64,000 nt of DNA from Marinactinospora thermotolerans DSM 45154 (lineage in GTDB: Bacteria; Actinomycetota; Actinomycetes; Streptosporangiales; Streptosporangiaceae). The stretch is from positions 392,961 to 456,960 of the forward strand of contig NZ_FUWS01000004.1 in assembly GCF_900167435.1 (NCBI RefSeq). The letters run 5' to 3'. A model generated the notes under the pieces. It was not told the origin of the DNA, ran no database searches, and saw nothing but the letters and a program-made list of their open reading frames with translations. This document shows positions 34,935 through 43,702 of the stretch, piece after piece (the first letter of the stretch is position 1; every line of letters begins with the position of its first letter). The position numbers and the translations under genes were made by a program.

Positions 34935-34993
34935 GTTTGAGCGTTCGCTCAAACACGATCGTGAACCTAGACCTTCTTGAGCAGACGCTCAAG
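34935..34993 (-). promoter_or_regulatory. Promoter with two TTGAGC/GCTCAA operators
   Basis: GTTTGAGCGTTCGCTCAAAC (34935-34954) is a perfect 20-bp palindrome; CTTGAGC-AGAC-GCTCAAG (34976-34993) is a second site. Both contain TTGAGC-n4-GCTCAA. On the minus strand TTGAGC (34992-34987), a 17-bp spacer and TAGGTT (34969-34964) make a promoter. One operator covers the -35 box and the other lies just after the start of transcription, so binding would repress the operon. The co-transcribed TetR is the likely ligand. Confidence 0.8.
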
Positions 34994-35063
34994 ACCGGGC
35001 CCCTGGCCGCTTACGGCCGCGGCCCCCTCACGGAACCCGCCTGCCCACCGCCGCGGGGAGGTC

Positions 35064-35537
35064 TCAATCCAGACGGCGGCCCGCCTCCCCGGCCCCGCCC
35101 GGCGGCTCGACCGCGGCGGCGTGCAGGCCGCGCGGCCGGTAACTGCGCCAGCGCAGGGGCAGGAACAGCGGAACGGCCAACGCGAGCGCCAACGGCAGGT
35201 ACAGCCCCAGCTCGGCCAGCCGCCGCGCCCCCTCCAGGCCGGGAAGCCACGACAGGCCGGCGGCCAGCCCCGGACGGAGCAGGAAGGCGACAGTGACGGC
35301 GGCCAGGACCAGACCGGCCCCACCCGGCAGGAGCGGCGTGAGCCGGGGAGCCACCAGGACACAGGCCACCAGCAGCGCCACCACGCCGAGCACGCCCACC
35401 ACCACGACGGCCTCGCCCGAGAACAGGGAGCCGCCCGTCTCGACCAGCTCCCCCAGACGAGGCGCCGACCAGCCGGTGACCACCAGGATGAACAGGGCCA
35501 TGACCACGCCGGTCACACATCCCACGATGTGGCGCAC
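35064..35537 (-). CDS. Four-helix membrane protein of unknown function
   Basis: 157 aa from GTG 35537 with GGGGAGGA upstream. Four hydrophobic segments are seen: VGCVTGVVMALFILVV, AVVVVGVLGVVALLVACVLV, GLVLAAVTVAFLLRPGLAA and LGLYLPLALALAVPLFLPL, then a basic/proline tail. No enzyme motif. It stands alone in the gap between the TetR-DUF4166 operon and the ankyrin gene. Confidence 0.65.
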   Translation of the reverse strand: MRHIVGCVTGVVMALFILVVTGWSAPRLGELVETGGSLFSGEAVVVVGVLGVVALLVACVLVAPRLTPLLPGGAGLVLAAVTVAFLLRPGLAAGLSWLPGLEGARRLAELGLYLPLALALAVPLFLPLRWRSYRPRGLHAAAVEPPGGAGEAGRRLD

Positions 35538-35743
35538 GGATCCTCCCCTCGGAGGGGCCGCCACCGGCGGCCCGGCGTCACGGCCCACCCCGACCGCCAA
35601 AGCCCCCGCCGGCGCCTTGCGGCGGAGCGGACCCCCACCGCCGATCCTACGCCGCGTCCCCGCGACGAGACCGGCTCGCCAGAACCGGACACCTCCACAC
35701 CGGTCAGGGCCGCGTCCTGACCTGCCCGGGAAGCAGCGCGCAC

Positions 35744-35756
35744 TAGGCTTGACCAC
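35744..35756 (+). promoter_or_regulatory. -10 box for a leaderless ankyrin mRNA
   Basis: TAGGCT (35744-35749) is followed by seven bases and the GTG at 35757; there is no ribosome-binding site. Confidence 0.55.
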
Positions 35757-36176
35757 GTGAACGACGCAGACAACCCCACCGACCCCGCCCAGGACCCCGG
35801 AGTCATCGAGCTGGCCGGCCGGGTCTTCAACCTCGCCCGCAGCGGCGACACCCAGGCCCTGCGTTCCTACCTGGACGCCGGCGTCCCGGCCAACCTCACC
35901 AACGACAAGGGCGACACCCTGGTCATGCTGGCCGCCTACCACGGCCACGCCGAGACGGTCGCGCTGCTGTGCGAACGCGGCGCCGACCTCGACCGGCTCA
36001 ACGACCGCGGGCAGTCCCCCCTGGCCGGCGCCGTCTTCAAGGGCGAGGACGAGGTCGTGCGCACCCTCGTCGAGAACGGGGCCGACCCACGGGCCGGCAC
36101 CCCCTCCGCGGTCGACACCGCGCGCATGTTCGCCAAGACCCACTACCTCGACCTCTTCGGCGCCGGGCAACAGTAA
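35757..36176 (+). CDS. Small ankyrin-repeat protein
   Basis: 139 aa. Three to four ankyrin units are seen: about residues 20-50 (RVFNLARSGDTQALRSYLDA), 51-83 (NDKGDTLVMLAAYHGHAETV) and 84-116 (NDRGQSPLAGAVFKGEDEVV). It is the length of small cytoplasmic ankyrin proteins and presumably a protein-binding scaffold. The partner is unknown. Ends at a strong terminator; the mRNA seems leaderless. Confidence 0.92.
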   Translation: MNDADNPTDPAQDPGVIELAGRVFNLARSGDTQALRSYLDAGVPANLTNDKGDTLVMLAAYHGHAETVALLCERGADLDRLNDRGQSPLAGAVFKGEDEVVRTLVENGADPRAGTPSAVDTARMFAKTHYLDLFGAGQQ

Positions 36177-36182
36177 GCGCGC

Positions 36183-36210
36183 GTCCCGGGTCTCCTCGAC
36201 GACCCGGGAC
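36183..36210 (+). terminator. Terminator after the ankyrin gene
   Basis: GTCCCGGGTC and GACCCGGGAC make a perfect 10-bp stem with an 8-nt loop, six bases after the stop. Confidence 0.75.
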
Positions 36211-36749
36211 CGGCCGCCCCGCGCCGCGACAACAACGGCAGCGGGCCGAAACAGGCGCCCCCGCGTTCGGCGGCTCCGTAAAGGATCGACGGGGACCGAG
36301 GGGCGCACCGTGGCCGGCCAGGCCGGCCACGGTGCGGCACGGGGACGGACACCGCCGCACACCACGGCCCGCCGGCGCGGGGTAGCAGCGGACCGGTCGC
36401 GGCGCCGCTCCACGGCTCGACCGGCTCCCCGCCACGAGAACGCCACCCCACGCCGGCACACGGTTCCCCGCGGCGGCCGGCAGCGCTGCCACCGGGACCC
36501 GGGACTCCACACCGACCGCCACACCACGACGCCCCCGCCCCGGCCCCGCCTCTCCCCACCGACGTGACCGATCCCGCGCGCCTGCGATCACGTCGGATGG
36601 CCGCCTTCCGGTAAGCGCCGAGGCCGCCATGGTGCAGCCAGGCCCCTACGGGTACGTCCGGGACACGGCGGCACGGGGAGGCGGAACGCGCCGATCCGTG
36701 GTCACCGCGCGATCCCGCGCTCAGCGAGAAGACGCCGGCCGGCCCCGCC
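36211..36749. other. Non-coding stretch with a large palindrome
   Basis: No gene recognised. It contains CGCACCGTGGCCGGCC / GGCCGGCCACGGTGCG, a 33-bp near-perfect palindrome at 36304-36336, and a 9-bp inverted repeat CCGACGTGA...TCACGTCGG (36559-36567 and 36588-36596). Neither is next to a gene end. Confidence 0.5.
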
Positions 36750-37241
36750 TCAGCCCTCCCACGACACCTCGCGCCCGTCCTCCAGGTACAGCGTCGTGGC
36801 GGCCTGCAAACACCGTCCGATACGCCGGGCCATCGCCTCGGGCAGCAGCCGCCCCACCTCAGCGGGGGTGGCCATGACCGCCGCCGACAGCTCCTCCGCC
36901 GGCAACCGGACCCGCTCCAAGACGTCACGGGACACCGCCCCGGCGAACACGAAGATCGTCGCGGGGCGACCATCGGGGAAGGAGTGCCGCGGCAACCAGT
37001 CCACGCACACCAGTCCCGACAGCGCCGGGACGAACCCGATCTCCTCGGCGCACTCCCGGCGACAGGCCGCCAACGGCGACTCACCCATCTCGATGACCCC
37101 GCCCGGCAGACTCCAACCGGGCTTGTAGGTGGGCTTGACCAAGAGGGTCCGCCCCTCCTCGTCACGCAGCAACGCGGTGGCGGCGCCGCGGGTGCGCGGC
37201 AGGCTCTCGAAGAACTCCAGATCGCTCACGCCTTGGGTCAT
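36750..37241 (-). CDS. NUDIX hydrolase
   Basis: 163 aa. The NUDIX box GGVIEMGESPLAACRRECAEEIGF contains all its glutamates (G-x5-E-x7-R-E-x2-E-E). The ATG at 37241 is chosen because TAGGGT (37254-37249) lies seven bases upstream, which suggests a leaderless mRNA; an earlier in-frame start is Gly/Arg-rich. It would hydrolyse a nucleoside-diphosphate-linked substrate; which one is unknown. Transcribed away from EamA. Confidence 0.92.
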   Translation of the reverse strand: MTQGVSDLEFFESLPRTRGAATALLRDEEGRTLLVKPTYKPGWSLPGGVIEMGESPLAACRRECAEEIGFVPALSGLVCVDWLPRHSFPDGRPATIFVFAGAVSRDVLERVRLPAEELSAAVMATPAEVGRLLPEAMARRIGRCLQAATTLYLEDGREVSWEG

Positions 37242-37248
37242 GGACCCG

Positions 37249-37254
37249 ACCCTA
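37249..37254 (-). promoter_or_regulatory. -10 box for the leaderless NUDIX gene
   Basis: Minus-strand TAGGGT, seven bases before the ATG at 37241; no ribosome-binding site is present. Confidence 0.55.
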
Positions 37255-37446
37255 CGCCGCCCGCCCCTCACATCCCCGCCCGCCCGCGCCCCGGGAAGGG
37301 CGCGGACAACGCCGACAACGGCCCACGCGGGCAGTCCGCCACAGCGCCTCACACCCGGCACCACCGCGCCGACCAGGCAGAACACGCGGGGAACCCGCCC
37401 TACCCGACCTGGACCACCAGCTCACCTCCCGCCCCACCCCACCCGC

Positions 37447-37500
37447 TACGATCACGGCGTGATCTTCCCCCGCCTTTCCGCGAGGCAGCATCGTGGCTGA
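37447..37500 (+). promoter_or_regulatory. Promoter and leaderless 13-codon upstream ORF before the EamA gene
   Basis: TACGAT (37447-37452) lies six bases before a GTG at 37459. This opens a 13-codon frame (VIFPRLSARQHRG) whose stop TGA (37498-37500) overlaps the transporter start GTG at 37493. It has the shape of a leader peptide that couples translation to the gene. Seen in sequence; expression is inferred. Confidence 0.4.
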
Positions 37501-38458
37501 GTTCCGCACGTCCCGACGGGCCCAAGGACTGGGCCTGGCCATCCTCTCCGCCCTGGCCTTCGGCGGCTCCGGCGCCGTCGCCCGCCCTCTCATCGACGCC
37601 GGGCTCGACCCGCTCCACGTCACCTGGCTGCGCCTGGCCGGCGCCGCCCTGCTGCTCCTGCCCGTGGCGCTACGCCACCGCAGCGCGTTGCGCGCCCGCC
37701 CCTGGCTCCTGCTGGCCTACGGCGCCTTCCCCATGGCGGGCGTCCAGGCGCTGTACTTCGCCTCGATCGCCCGCATCCCCGTCGGCGTGGCCCTGCTCAT
37801 CGAGTTCCTGGGCCCGGTCCTGGTACTGCTGTGGGTCCGGCTGGTCCGCCGCCGGCCGGTGTCGCGCGGCTCCGCCATCGGCGTGGTCCTGGCCGTGGCG
37901 GGCCTGGCCTGCCTGGTGGAGATCTGGGTCGGCATCCGCCTGGACGCGCTGGGACTGGCCCTGGCCCTGGGCGCCGCCGCCTGCCAGGCCGGCTACTTCC
38001 TGCTCTCCGACGCCGAGGGCGACACCGTCGATCCCCTGGCCGTCATCTCCTACGGCGCGTTGACCGCCACCGCGCTGATGACCCTGCTCGCCCGCCCCTG
38101 GACACTGCCCTGGAACGTGCTGATCGGCCCCGTGGAGGTCGCGGGGAGCACGGCCCCGGCACCACTGCTGCTGGCCTGGCTCGTCGCGGTCGCCACCGTC
38201 CTGGCCTACATCACCGGGGTCGCGGCGATCCGCCGGCTGACACCCACGGTGGCCGGCGCGGTGGCCTACCTGGAGGTGGTCACCGCGATCGTGGCGGCCT
38301 GGCTCCTGCTGGGCGAGTCCCTGACCACCCCACAGCTCATCGGCGCGGTCATCGTCTTGGCCGGCGCGTTCGCCGCCCAACGCTCCATCCCCGACACCGC
38401 CCCCGCCACGGCGAACGCGCAGACCCGAGACGGCCACGAACCCCCCGTGCGCGCCTGA
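37493..38458 (+). CDS. EamA/DMT family metabolite exporter
   Basis: 321 aa with about ten hydrophobic helices in two five-helix halves (LGLAILSALAFGGSGAVA in the first, LGLALALGAAACQAGYFLL in the second). The EamA repeat pattern includes PVGVALLIEFLGPVLVLLW and AVAYLEVVTAIVAAWLLLGE. Such transporters export amino acids or other small metabolites; the substrate is unknown. A GAGG about eight bases before the GTG is a weak ribosome-binding site and a short upstream ORF overlaps the start. Confidence 0.9.
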   Translation: MAEFRTSRRAQGLGLAILSALAFGGSGAVARPLIDAGLDPLHVTWLRLAGAALLLLPVALRHRSALRARPWLLLAYGAFPMAGVQALYFASIARIPVGVALLIEFLGPVLVLLWVRLVRRRPVSRGSAIGVVLAVAGLACLVEIWVGIRLDALGLALALGAAACQAGYFLLSDAEGDTVDPLAVISYGALTATALMTLLARPWTLPWNVLIGPVEVAGSTAPAPLLLAWLVAVATVLAYITGVAAIRRLTPTVAGAVAYLEVVTAIVAAWLLLGESLTTPQLIGAVIVLAGAFAAQRSIPDTAPATANAQTRDGHEPPVRA

Positions 38459-38471
38459 GGACGCGCCCGCC

Positions 38472-39914
38472 TCAGCCGCGCGGGCCTTGCGCCAAGGGCC
38501 GGTCGCTGGGCGGCGTGCGACCCAACCTCCTGCGCAACTCATAGGCGACCAGGACCACCGCCGAACTGCCCAGCGACGCGGCCAACGGCATGCGCTGGTC
38601 GGGCAGGAACGCCATCGCGACCAGAATCGCCACCATCCCGGCCAGGGTCACCCAGGTCAGGTACGGAAACCCCCACATCCGCAGGGTCAACCGCTCCGGC
38701 TCCTCACGACGCAACCGGGTACCCAGGACCAGCTGGGACACCACGATCGTGATGAACAGGATGAGCAGGATCGCCCCGATCGAGGCCACCAGGAACGGGA
38801 ACACCGTGTCGGGCCACAGATAGTTGGCCAGCACCGACGCATAGCCGACCACGGTGCCCAACATGATCGCGCGCACCGGGACACCACGCCGGTTCACCCG
38901 CACCAACGCCTTGGGCGCGTCCCCCTGACGGGTCAACACGTACAGCATCCGCGAAGAGGTGTACATCGCCGCGTTGAGAACGCTGAGAACCGCGACGAAC
39001 ACGACGATCTCCATGATCAACGGCGCGGCCGCAACCCCCACCGTCTCCATCACCGACACGAACGGGCTGGTCGTCACATCAGCGTCGTTCCACGGCAGCA
39101 CCGTCACGATGACCACGATGGAGGCGATGTAGAACAGCGCGATACGCCACAAGATGTTGGTGGTGGCCCGCGCCACCCCCGTCTCCGGCTCGTCACTCTC
39201 CCCGGCCGCGATCGTGACGATCTCCACCCCGCCGAAGGAGAACAGCACGATGACGGTCGCCGCCAGCACCGCCGACCACCCATTGGGCGCGAACCCGCCG
39301 TGCGCCCACAGGTTGTCGACGGTCGCCCCCTCAGCGCCCGGCCACAACCCCAACGCGAACAACCCGCCCAGGATCAAAAAGGCCACGATCGTGGCGATCT
39401 TGATCATCGAGAACAGCGACTCGGTCTCACCGAACACGCGCACCGAGATCAGGTTCGCCCCGGTCATCACCAGCAGCAGCCCCAACGACAACAACCACGC
39501 CGGCGCGGGAACCCACTGCGCCAGCGTCGCCGCCCCCGCCACCGACTCCGCGGCGACCAGCACGCAATACAACCACCAGTACAGCCAGCCGATCGCGAAC
39601 CCCGCGCGCGGCCCCAACGCCAGACGCGCATAGTCGGAGAAGGAACCGGCCGCGGGCTGGGCGACCACCATCTCGCCCAGCGCGCGCAACGTCAACAGCA
39701 CCAACGCGCCGGCCAGGGCGTAGGACAGCACCGCGGCGGGCCCCGCCGCGTGGATGACGGCCCCCGAACCGATGAACAGTCCGGCACCGACGGAACCGCC
39801 GACGGCGATCATGGTCATGTGGCGGCGGCGCAGACCACGGGCCAGGCCGAGGCCCGATCCGCTACCGGCGCCGGCCGTCCCTGCTGATGGAGAATCGTGC
39901 GAGGTCACGGCCAT
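38472..39914 (-). CDS. Amino-acid permease (AAT/GABA permease family)
   Basis: 480 aa with 12 hydrophobic segments. The first is MTMIAVGGSVGAGLFIGSGA with the unwound GSG substrate loop of APC transporters, and LRALGEMVVAQPAAGSFSDY is the AAT-family signature. SFGGVEIVTIAAGESDEPE marks helix 6 of GABA/aromatic-type permeases. It imports amino acids with protons. Minus-strand TAGCCT lies just before the ATG, so a GTG at codon 3 may be the real leaderless start. It converges on EamA with 13 bp between stops. Confidence 0.9.
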   Translation of the reverse strand: MAVTSHDSPSAGTAGAGSGSGLGLARGLRRRHMTMIAVGGSVGAGLFIGSGAVIHAAGPAAVLSYALAGALVLLTLRALGEMVVAQPAAGSFSDYARLALGPRAGFAIGWLYWWLYCVLVAAESVAGAATLAQWVPAPAWLLSLGLLLVMTGANLISVRVFGETESLFSMIKIATIVAFLILGGLFALGLWPGAEGATVDNLWAHGGFAPNGWSAVLAATVIVLFSFGGVEIVTIAAGESDEPETGVARATTNILWRIALFYIASIVVIVTVLPWNDADVTTSPFVSVMETVGVAAAPLIMEIVVFVAVLSVLNAAMYTSSRMLYVLTRQGDAPKALVRVNRRGVPVRAIMLGTVVGYASVLANYLWPDTVFPFLVASIGAILLILFITIVVSQLVLGTRLRREEPERLTLRMWGFPYLTWVTLAGMVAILVAMAFLPDQRMPLAASLGSSAVVLVAYELRRRLGRTPPSDRPLAQGPRG

Positions 39915-40006
39915 CGAGGCTACGCCCCCGCCACGACGGGAACCGCCACGGACAGGCCGCGAACACCCCGCACGGCCCCGAAAGTGAGGAAGGCAACTCC
40001 GTACAA

Positions 40007-40023
40007 CCCCGGCCGCGCCGGGG
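40007..40023 (-). terminator. Hairpin after the XRE gene
   Basis: CCCCGGC-CGC-GCCGGGG, a 7-bp stem with a 3-nt loop, 23 bases past the minus-strand stop. Confidence 0.5.
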
Positions 40024-40045
40024 GAGAGGACCGCCCCATCACCCC

Positions 40046-40720
40046 TCAGCGCGCCGCGCGGTCCTCGACGCGCCGCCCCGTGACACGCTCGGCGGTGATC
40101 TCGACGTAGGCCTCACGCCGCCCACCCGCCCAGCTGCGCAACTGCACCTGCGAACGCACCCGCTCCACCCGGCCGGGGTCGGTCAACCGCCGCGCCGGAC
40201 CACGCACCACAACACTCCACCCCGTACTGGACACCGTGTCCAGCCGATCCACCTCGAAGGTCACCTCCTCTCCCAGATGCCGGGAGATCAGCCCGTCGGA
40301 AAGCGTCCGAAACACCACCGCCCCGCCCACGACCGCGAAGTTGACCGGAAGGACCATTGGCGAACGCTCACCCGGCACGCAGAACGCGACCCGGCCCACC
40401 CCGCCCTGCGCGATCAGCTCCATGCACTGGGAGCGGTCCAGCTCGCACAGCACCGGATCGGCCGCCGCCGTACTGGCCGCCCCCGGCGGCGCCTCGGAGT
40501 ACGCCCCCCGCAGATCCTCCGGTGTCGTGTCCAACGCGCGCGCCAGCCGCTCCACCGCCTGACTGCTCGGATTGGCCGGACTCTCCTCCAGGTAGGCCAC
40601 ATACCCGGGGTCCATGTCCGCGCGCACCGCCAACTCCTCCAGGCTGATCCCCAGCTGGGCACGGCGGTGAGCCACCCGACGTCCCAGATCGCCCGCCGTG
40701 TTCCACCCGTCCCCGTCCAC
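40046..40720 (-). CDS. XRE regulator fused to a pyridoxamine 5'-phosphate oxidase-like domain
   Basis: 224 aa. The GTG at 40720 has AGGGAGG five bases upstream. Residues about 5-70 are a lambda-repressor-type helix-turn-helix (RAQLGISLEELAVRADMDPG, then YVAYLEES). Residues about 95-220 are a split-barrel flavin-binding domain (GVGRVAFCVPGERSPMVLPV, then GWSVVVRGPARRLTD). This pairing occurs in actinomycetes and suggests a flavin or F420-linked sensor. The ligand is not known. Confidence 0.88.
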   Translation of the reverse strand: MDGDGWNTAGDLGRRVAHRRAQLGISLEELAVRADMDPGYVAYLEESPANPSSQAVERLARALDTTPEDLRGAYSEAPPGAASTAAADPVLCELDRSQCMELIAQGGVGRVAFCVPGERSPMVLPVNFAVVGGAVVFRTLSDGLISRHLGEEVTFEVDRLDTVSSTGWSVVVRGPARRLTDPGRVERVRSQVQLRSWAGGRREAYVEITAERVTGRRVEDRAAR

Positions 40721-41109
40721 GGCCACCTCCCTCACCGATCGGCACCGCCACCACGCCCTGACCCGCTACCCGAACCGGCACCCCCATTCACCCCCTCCAC
40801 GCCCCTTGGCCCCGCCCCCGATCCGCCGCTCCTCGACACCGACACGCGACGGCCCCGCCGTGCGGACGAGAACACGCGCGACCAGCACCTCACGCAGACG
40901 GCCGGGCGGGACAGCACCGGCACCGAAGACGCGCGAAACGCCACAAACCCCACACCACCGGCCCCACGACCACTTCAGGCCACACCGGCCACGTCGCCCC
41001 ACGACCACCAGGGGAATCGACGACTCAGCAGGTCAGAGCCGTTTACACACCCGACGACACAACGGGGGAGAGGCAGCCCCACCCCCGCACGAACCCCCGG
41101 AGAGCACCC
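40721..41109. other. Divergent intergenic stretch, nothing assigned
   Basis: C-rich on the plus strand with no believable gene. CGTTTACACACCCGACGACACAACGG just before 41110 holds no clear -10 box; GGGGGAGAGG at about 41065 is too far upstream to be the ribosome-binding site. Confidence 0.4.
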
Positions 41110-42063
41110 ATGGCAACACCCCCCGCCACCCCCGACGACGCCTCGCCCCACGCCGCCCGCCTGGAGGAGATCACCCCCGGCGTCCACGCCTGGATCCAAC
41201 CCGACGGATCCTGGTGGATCAACAACGCCGGCGCCGTCACCGACACCACCGGCACCATCGTCATCGACACCTGCGCCACCGAGGAACGCACCCGACGCTT
41301 CCTCACCACGCTCACCACCGCCACCGGCGGCGCCCCCCTCCACACCGCCGTCAACACCCACCACCACGGCGACCACACCTACGGCAACAGCCTGCTCCCC
41401 GCCACCACCACGATCATCGGCCACGAACACATGCGCCGCTCCCTGCTCGCCGACACCTTCCTGGCCCACCCCTCGCCCTACTGGCAGCCCGCCCCCTCAT
41501 GGGGCGACCTCACCCTGCGCCCCCCGACGCGCACCATCCGCGACGAACTGGTCCTCACCGCCGGCCGCACCCGCGTCGAACTCCACCACCCCGGCGCCTC
41601 CGTCCACACCGGCGGCGACCTCGTCGTGTGGCTTCCCCGCCAGCGCGTCCTGTTCACCGGTGACCTGCTCTTCCACCGGGTCACCCCGATGATCGCCTCG
41701 GGCACGGCCACCGGGGCACTACGCGGCCTGAACTGGCTGTCCACCTTCCCCGCCCGCCACGTCATCCCCGGCCACGGCCGCCCCATCGACGCCGCCGACC
41801 TCCCCCGCGTGATCGCCGACCACGAACGCTACTACCGCCTCGTCCTGCACACCGCCCACAACGGAGTGCGCCGCGGACTGACCCCCCTCCAAGCCGCCCT
41901 CGACTGCGACCTCGCCGAATTCGCCACCTGGACCGACAGCGAACGCATCGTCATCAACCTGCACCGCGTCTACACCGAGCTGACCCGCAGCCCCTACGAC
42001 ACCCGACACGCCCTGGCCGACACGCTCGTCTACAACGGAGGCCCCCTGCACACCTCCGTATGA
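41110..42063 (+). CDS. MBL-fold metallo-hydrolase
   Basis: 317 aa. Metal ligands: NTHHHGDHTYGN (HxHxDH), a histidine in LHHPGASVHTGGD, the aspartate in LFTGDLLF and the final histidine in VIPGHGRP. The layout is that of the large glyoxalase II-like/class B3-like group. There is no signal peptide. The C-terminal 80 residues form a helical extension. Substrate unknown. The ATG lies after CCCGGAGAGCACCC. Confidence 0.88.
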   Translation: MATPPATPDDASPHAARLEEITPGVHAWIQPDGSWWINNAGAVTDTTGTIVIDTCATEERTRRFLTTLTTATGGAPLHTAVNTHHHGDHTYGNSLLPATTTIIGHEHMRRSLLADTFLAHPSPYWQPAPSWGDLTLRPPTRTIRDELVLTAGRTRVELHHPGASVHTGGDLVVWLPRQRVLFTGDLLFHRVTPMIASGTATGALRGLNWLSTFPARHVIPGHGRPIDAADLPRVIADHERYYRLVLHTAHNGVRRGLTPLQAALDCDLAEFATWTDSERIVINLHRVYTELTRSPYDTRHALADTLVYNGGPLHTSV

Positions 42064-42153
42064 CCACACCCCGCGCCGAAAACGCCTCGACCTCCACCGC
42101 GGACCCCGCACACCCACCCGGTATACGACCCCACAGCGCAACCCCGCACGGCC

Positions 42154-42183
42154 CCGGGCCGAGCCGAAGACGACACGGCCCGG
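42154..42183. terminator. Hairpin between convergent genes
   Basis: CCGGGCCG and CGGCCCGG, 8-bp stem with a 14-nt loop, between the MBL and HAD stops. Confidence 0.45.
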
Positions 42184-42203
42184 CCCTCACCGGCCGACAG
42201 ACC

Positions 42204-42860
42204 TCACCGGGCCTCCCGCGCCCCGGCCCGCACCGCCAACGCCCCGTCGGCCTCCACCACGCTCACCGCCGACAGATCCGCCACCACCACATCGGCCGCC
42301 AACTCCCGCGCCCCGTGCGTGGTCGTCACCGCCACCACCCGCGCCCCCGCGGCCCGCCCCGCGGCCACCCCCACCGGCGCGTCCTCGAACACCACACACC
42401 GCGACGCGGCCACCCCCAGCGACCGCGCCCCCACCACGAACGGCTCCGGATCCGGCTTGCCCCGGGTGATGTCATCGGCCGTCACCACCAGCGGCGCCTC
42501 GATCCCCACCGCCTTCAACCTCGCCTCCGCCAACGCCCGCGTCGCCGACGTCACCACCGCCCACCGCTCCCGCGGCAACGACTCCAACAGCTCGGCCGTC
42601 CCCGGCAACATCACCAACCCGTCGGTCTCGGCGATCTCCAACTCATCGATACGCGCCACCGCGGCGGCCACCCGCCCCGGCTCCACCAGCTCCGCCACGA
42701 TGTCGGCCGCCGGCCGCCCATGCATGTGGACCTCGGCCAACCGCCGCGGGCTCACCCCCCACTCCTCGGCCCACCTCAGCCAGCACCGCACCGCCGCGGG
42801 GGTCGAATCGATGAGCGTTCCGTCCATGTCGAACAACAAGGCCTCGGCCGGGATCATCAT
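42204..42860 (-). CDS. HAD-superfamily hydrolase (phosphoglycolate phosphatase/beta-phosphoglucomutase-like)
   Basis: 218 aa. Motif I FDMDGTLIDST with the nucleophile aspartate, motif II VVTSATRALAEAR, motif III lysine in RGKPDPEPF and motif IV VVFEDAPVG are all present. Cap type I. The closest layout is the sugar-phosphate phosphatase group; the substrate is unclear. Start at ATG 42860; minus-strand TAGACT (42874-42869) is eight bases upstream, so the mRNA may be leaderless. It lies 34 bp after an alpha/beta hydrolase gene on the same strand. Confidence 0.92.
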   Translation of the reverse strand: MMIPAEALLFDMDGTLIDSTPAAVRCWLRWAEEWGVSPRRLAEVHMHGRPAADIVAELVEPGRVAAAVARIDELEIAETDGLVMLPGTAELLESLPRERWAVVTSATRALAEARLKAVGIEAPLVVTADDITRGKPDPEPFVVGARSLGVAASRCVVFEDAPVGVAAGRAAGARVVAVTTTHGARELAADVVVADLSAVSVVEADGALAVRAGAREAR

Positions 42861-42868
42861 GGGCACCG

Positions 42869-42874
42869 AGTCTA
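42869..42874 (-). promoter_or_regulatory. -10 box for the leaderless HAD gene
   Basis: Minus-strand TAGACT eight bases before the ATG at 42860. Confidence 0.45.
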
Positions 42875-42894
42875 AGCACCCCCGCCACCCCGCC

Positions 42895-43647
42895 TCACGA
42901 CGCCGGCGACCGCGGCTCCTCACGCGGCTCGATGATCCGCGCCGTCACCGCATCGGCCGCATCGGCCACGATCTTGGTGAACACCTCCGGCTGGTCCAGG
43001 TTCACCATGTGCCCCGCGCGCGGAACCGCCAACAACCGCCCGTCCACACACGCGTTCAAGAACAGCTTCTCGTGGATACGGAAATGGTCCCGGGTCCCGT
43101 TGATCAACCACACCGTCCCCGGATAAGACCCCAGGAAGCCCAGCACGTCCATGTCGGAGATCGCGTCGATCACCCCACGCGCCGCCTCCATCGCCAACCC
43201 GCCGTCCAACACCGCCTCGGCGCCCGCCGCGTCCAGCATCAACCGGTGGAACCGCTCATTGACCGCCAGCCCCTTGTCCGGCAGCCGCTCCAACAGCACC
43301 GTGGGAATCCGGTACATGTGCGCCAACGCGTTGACCGGCCGCGCCGAACAGCTCGCCGCCACCAACCCCGCCACCCGCTCGGGATAGATCGCCGCCGTCG
43401 CGATCGACACGAACCCGCCCAGCGACAGCCCCACGACCAGCGCCCGACCACCGACCTCGTCGATCGCCTCACGCACCGTCTCCACCGCCGCCTCCAGGGT
43501 GAACCCCTCCTCACCCCGCCGATGACCGTGCCCGGGAAGGTCCGGAGCCACCACCGTGCGCCCCTGCGCGCGCAGCGCGTCCAGTTGCGGCCTCCACATG
43601 CTCCCCGAAGTCCGAAGCCCGTGGACCAACACGATCGGCACCCGCAT
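42895..43647 (-). CDS. Alpha/beta hydrolase
   Basis: 250 aa, ATG with GGGAGCGG upstream. HGLRTSGSMW is the oxyanion-hole segment, VVGLSLGGFVS is the nucleophile elbow with serine, and an aspartate in NGTRDHF and histidine in RAGHMVNLDQ complete a catalytic triad. The last residues resemble hydrolases with C-C or ester bonds as substrates. It is in the same orientation as the HAD gene and ExoIII gene. Specificity unknown. Confidence 0.88.
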   Translation of the reverse strand: MRVPIVLVHGLRTSGSMWRPQLDALRAQGRTVVAPDLPGHGHRRGEEGFTLEAAVETVREAIDEVGGRALVVGLSLGGFVSIATAAIYPERVAGLVAASCSARPVNALAHMYRIPTVLLERLPDKGLAVNERFHRLMLDAAGAEAVLDGGLAMEAARGVIDAISDMDVLGFLGSYPGTVWLINGTRDHFRIHEKLFLNACVDGRLLAVPRAGHMVNLDQPEVFTKIVADAADAVTARIIEPREEPRSPAS

Positions 43648-43702
43648 AACCGCTCCCAACCCACACGCAACCCAACCGCACGACCCTCACACCCACAACG
43701 CC

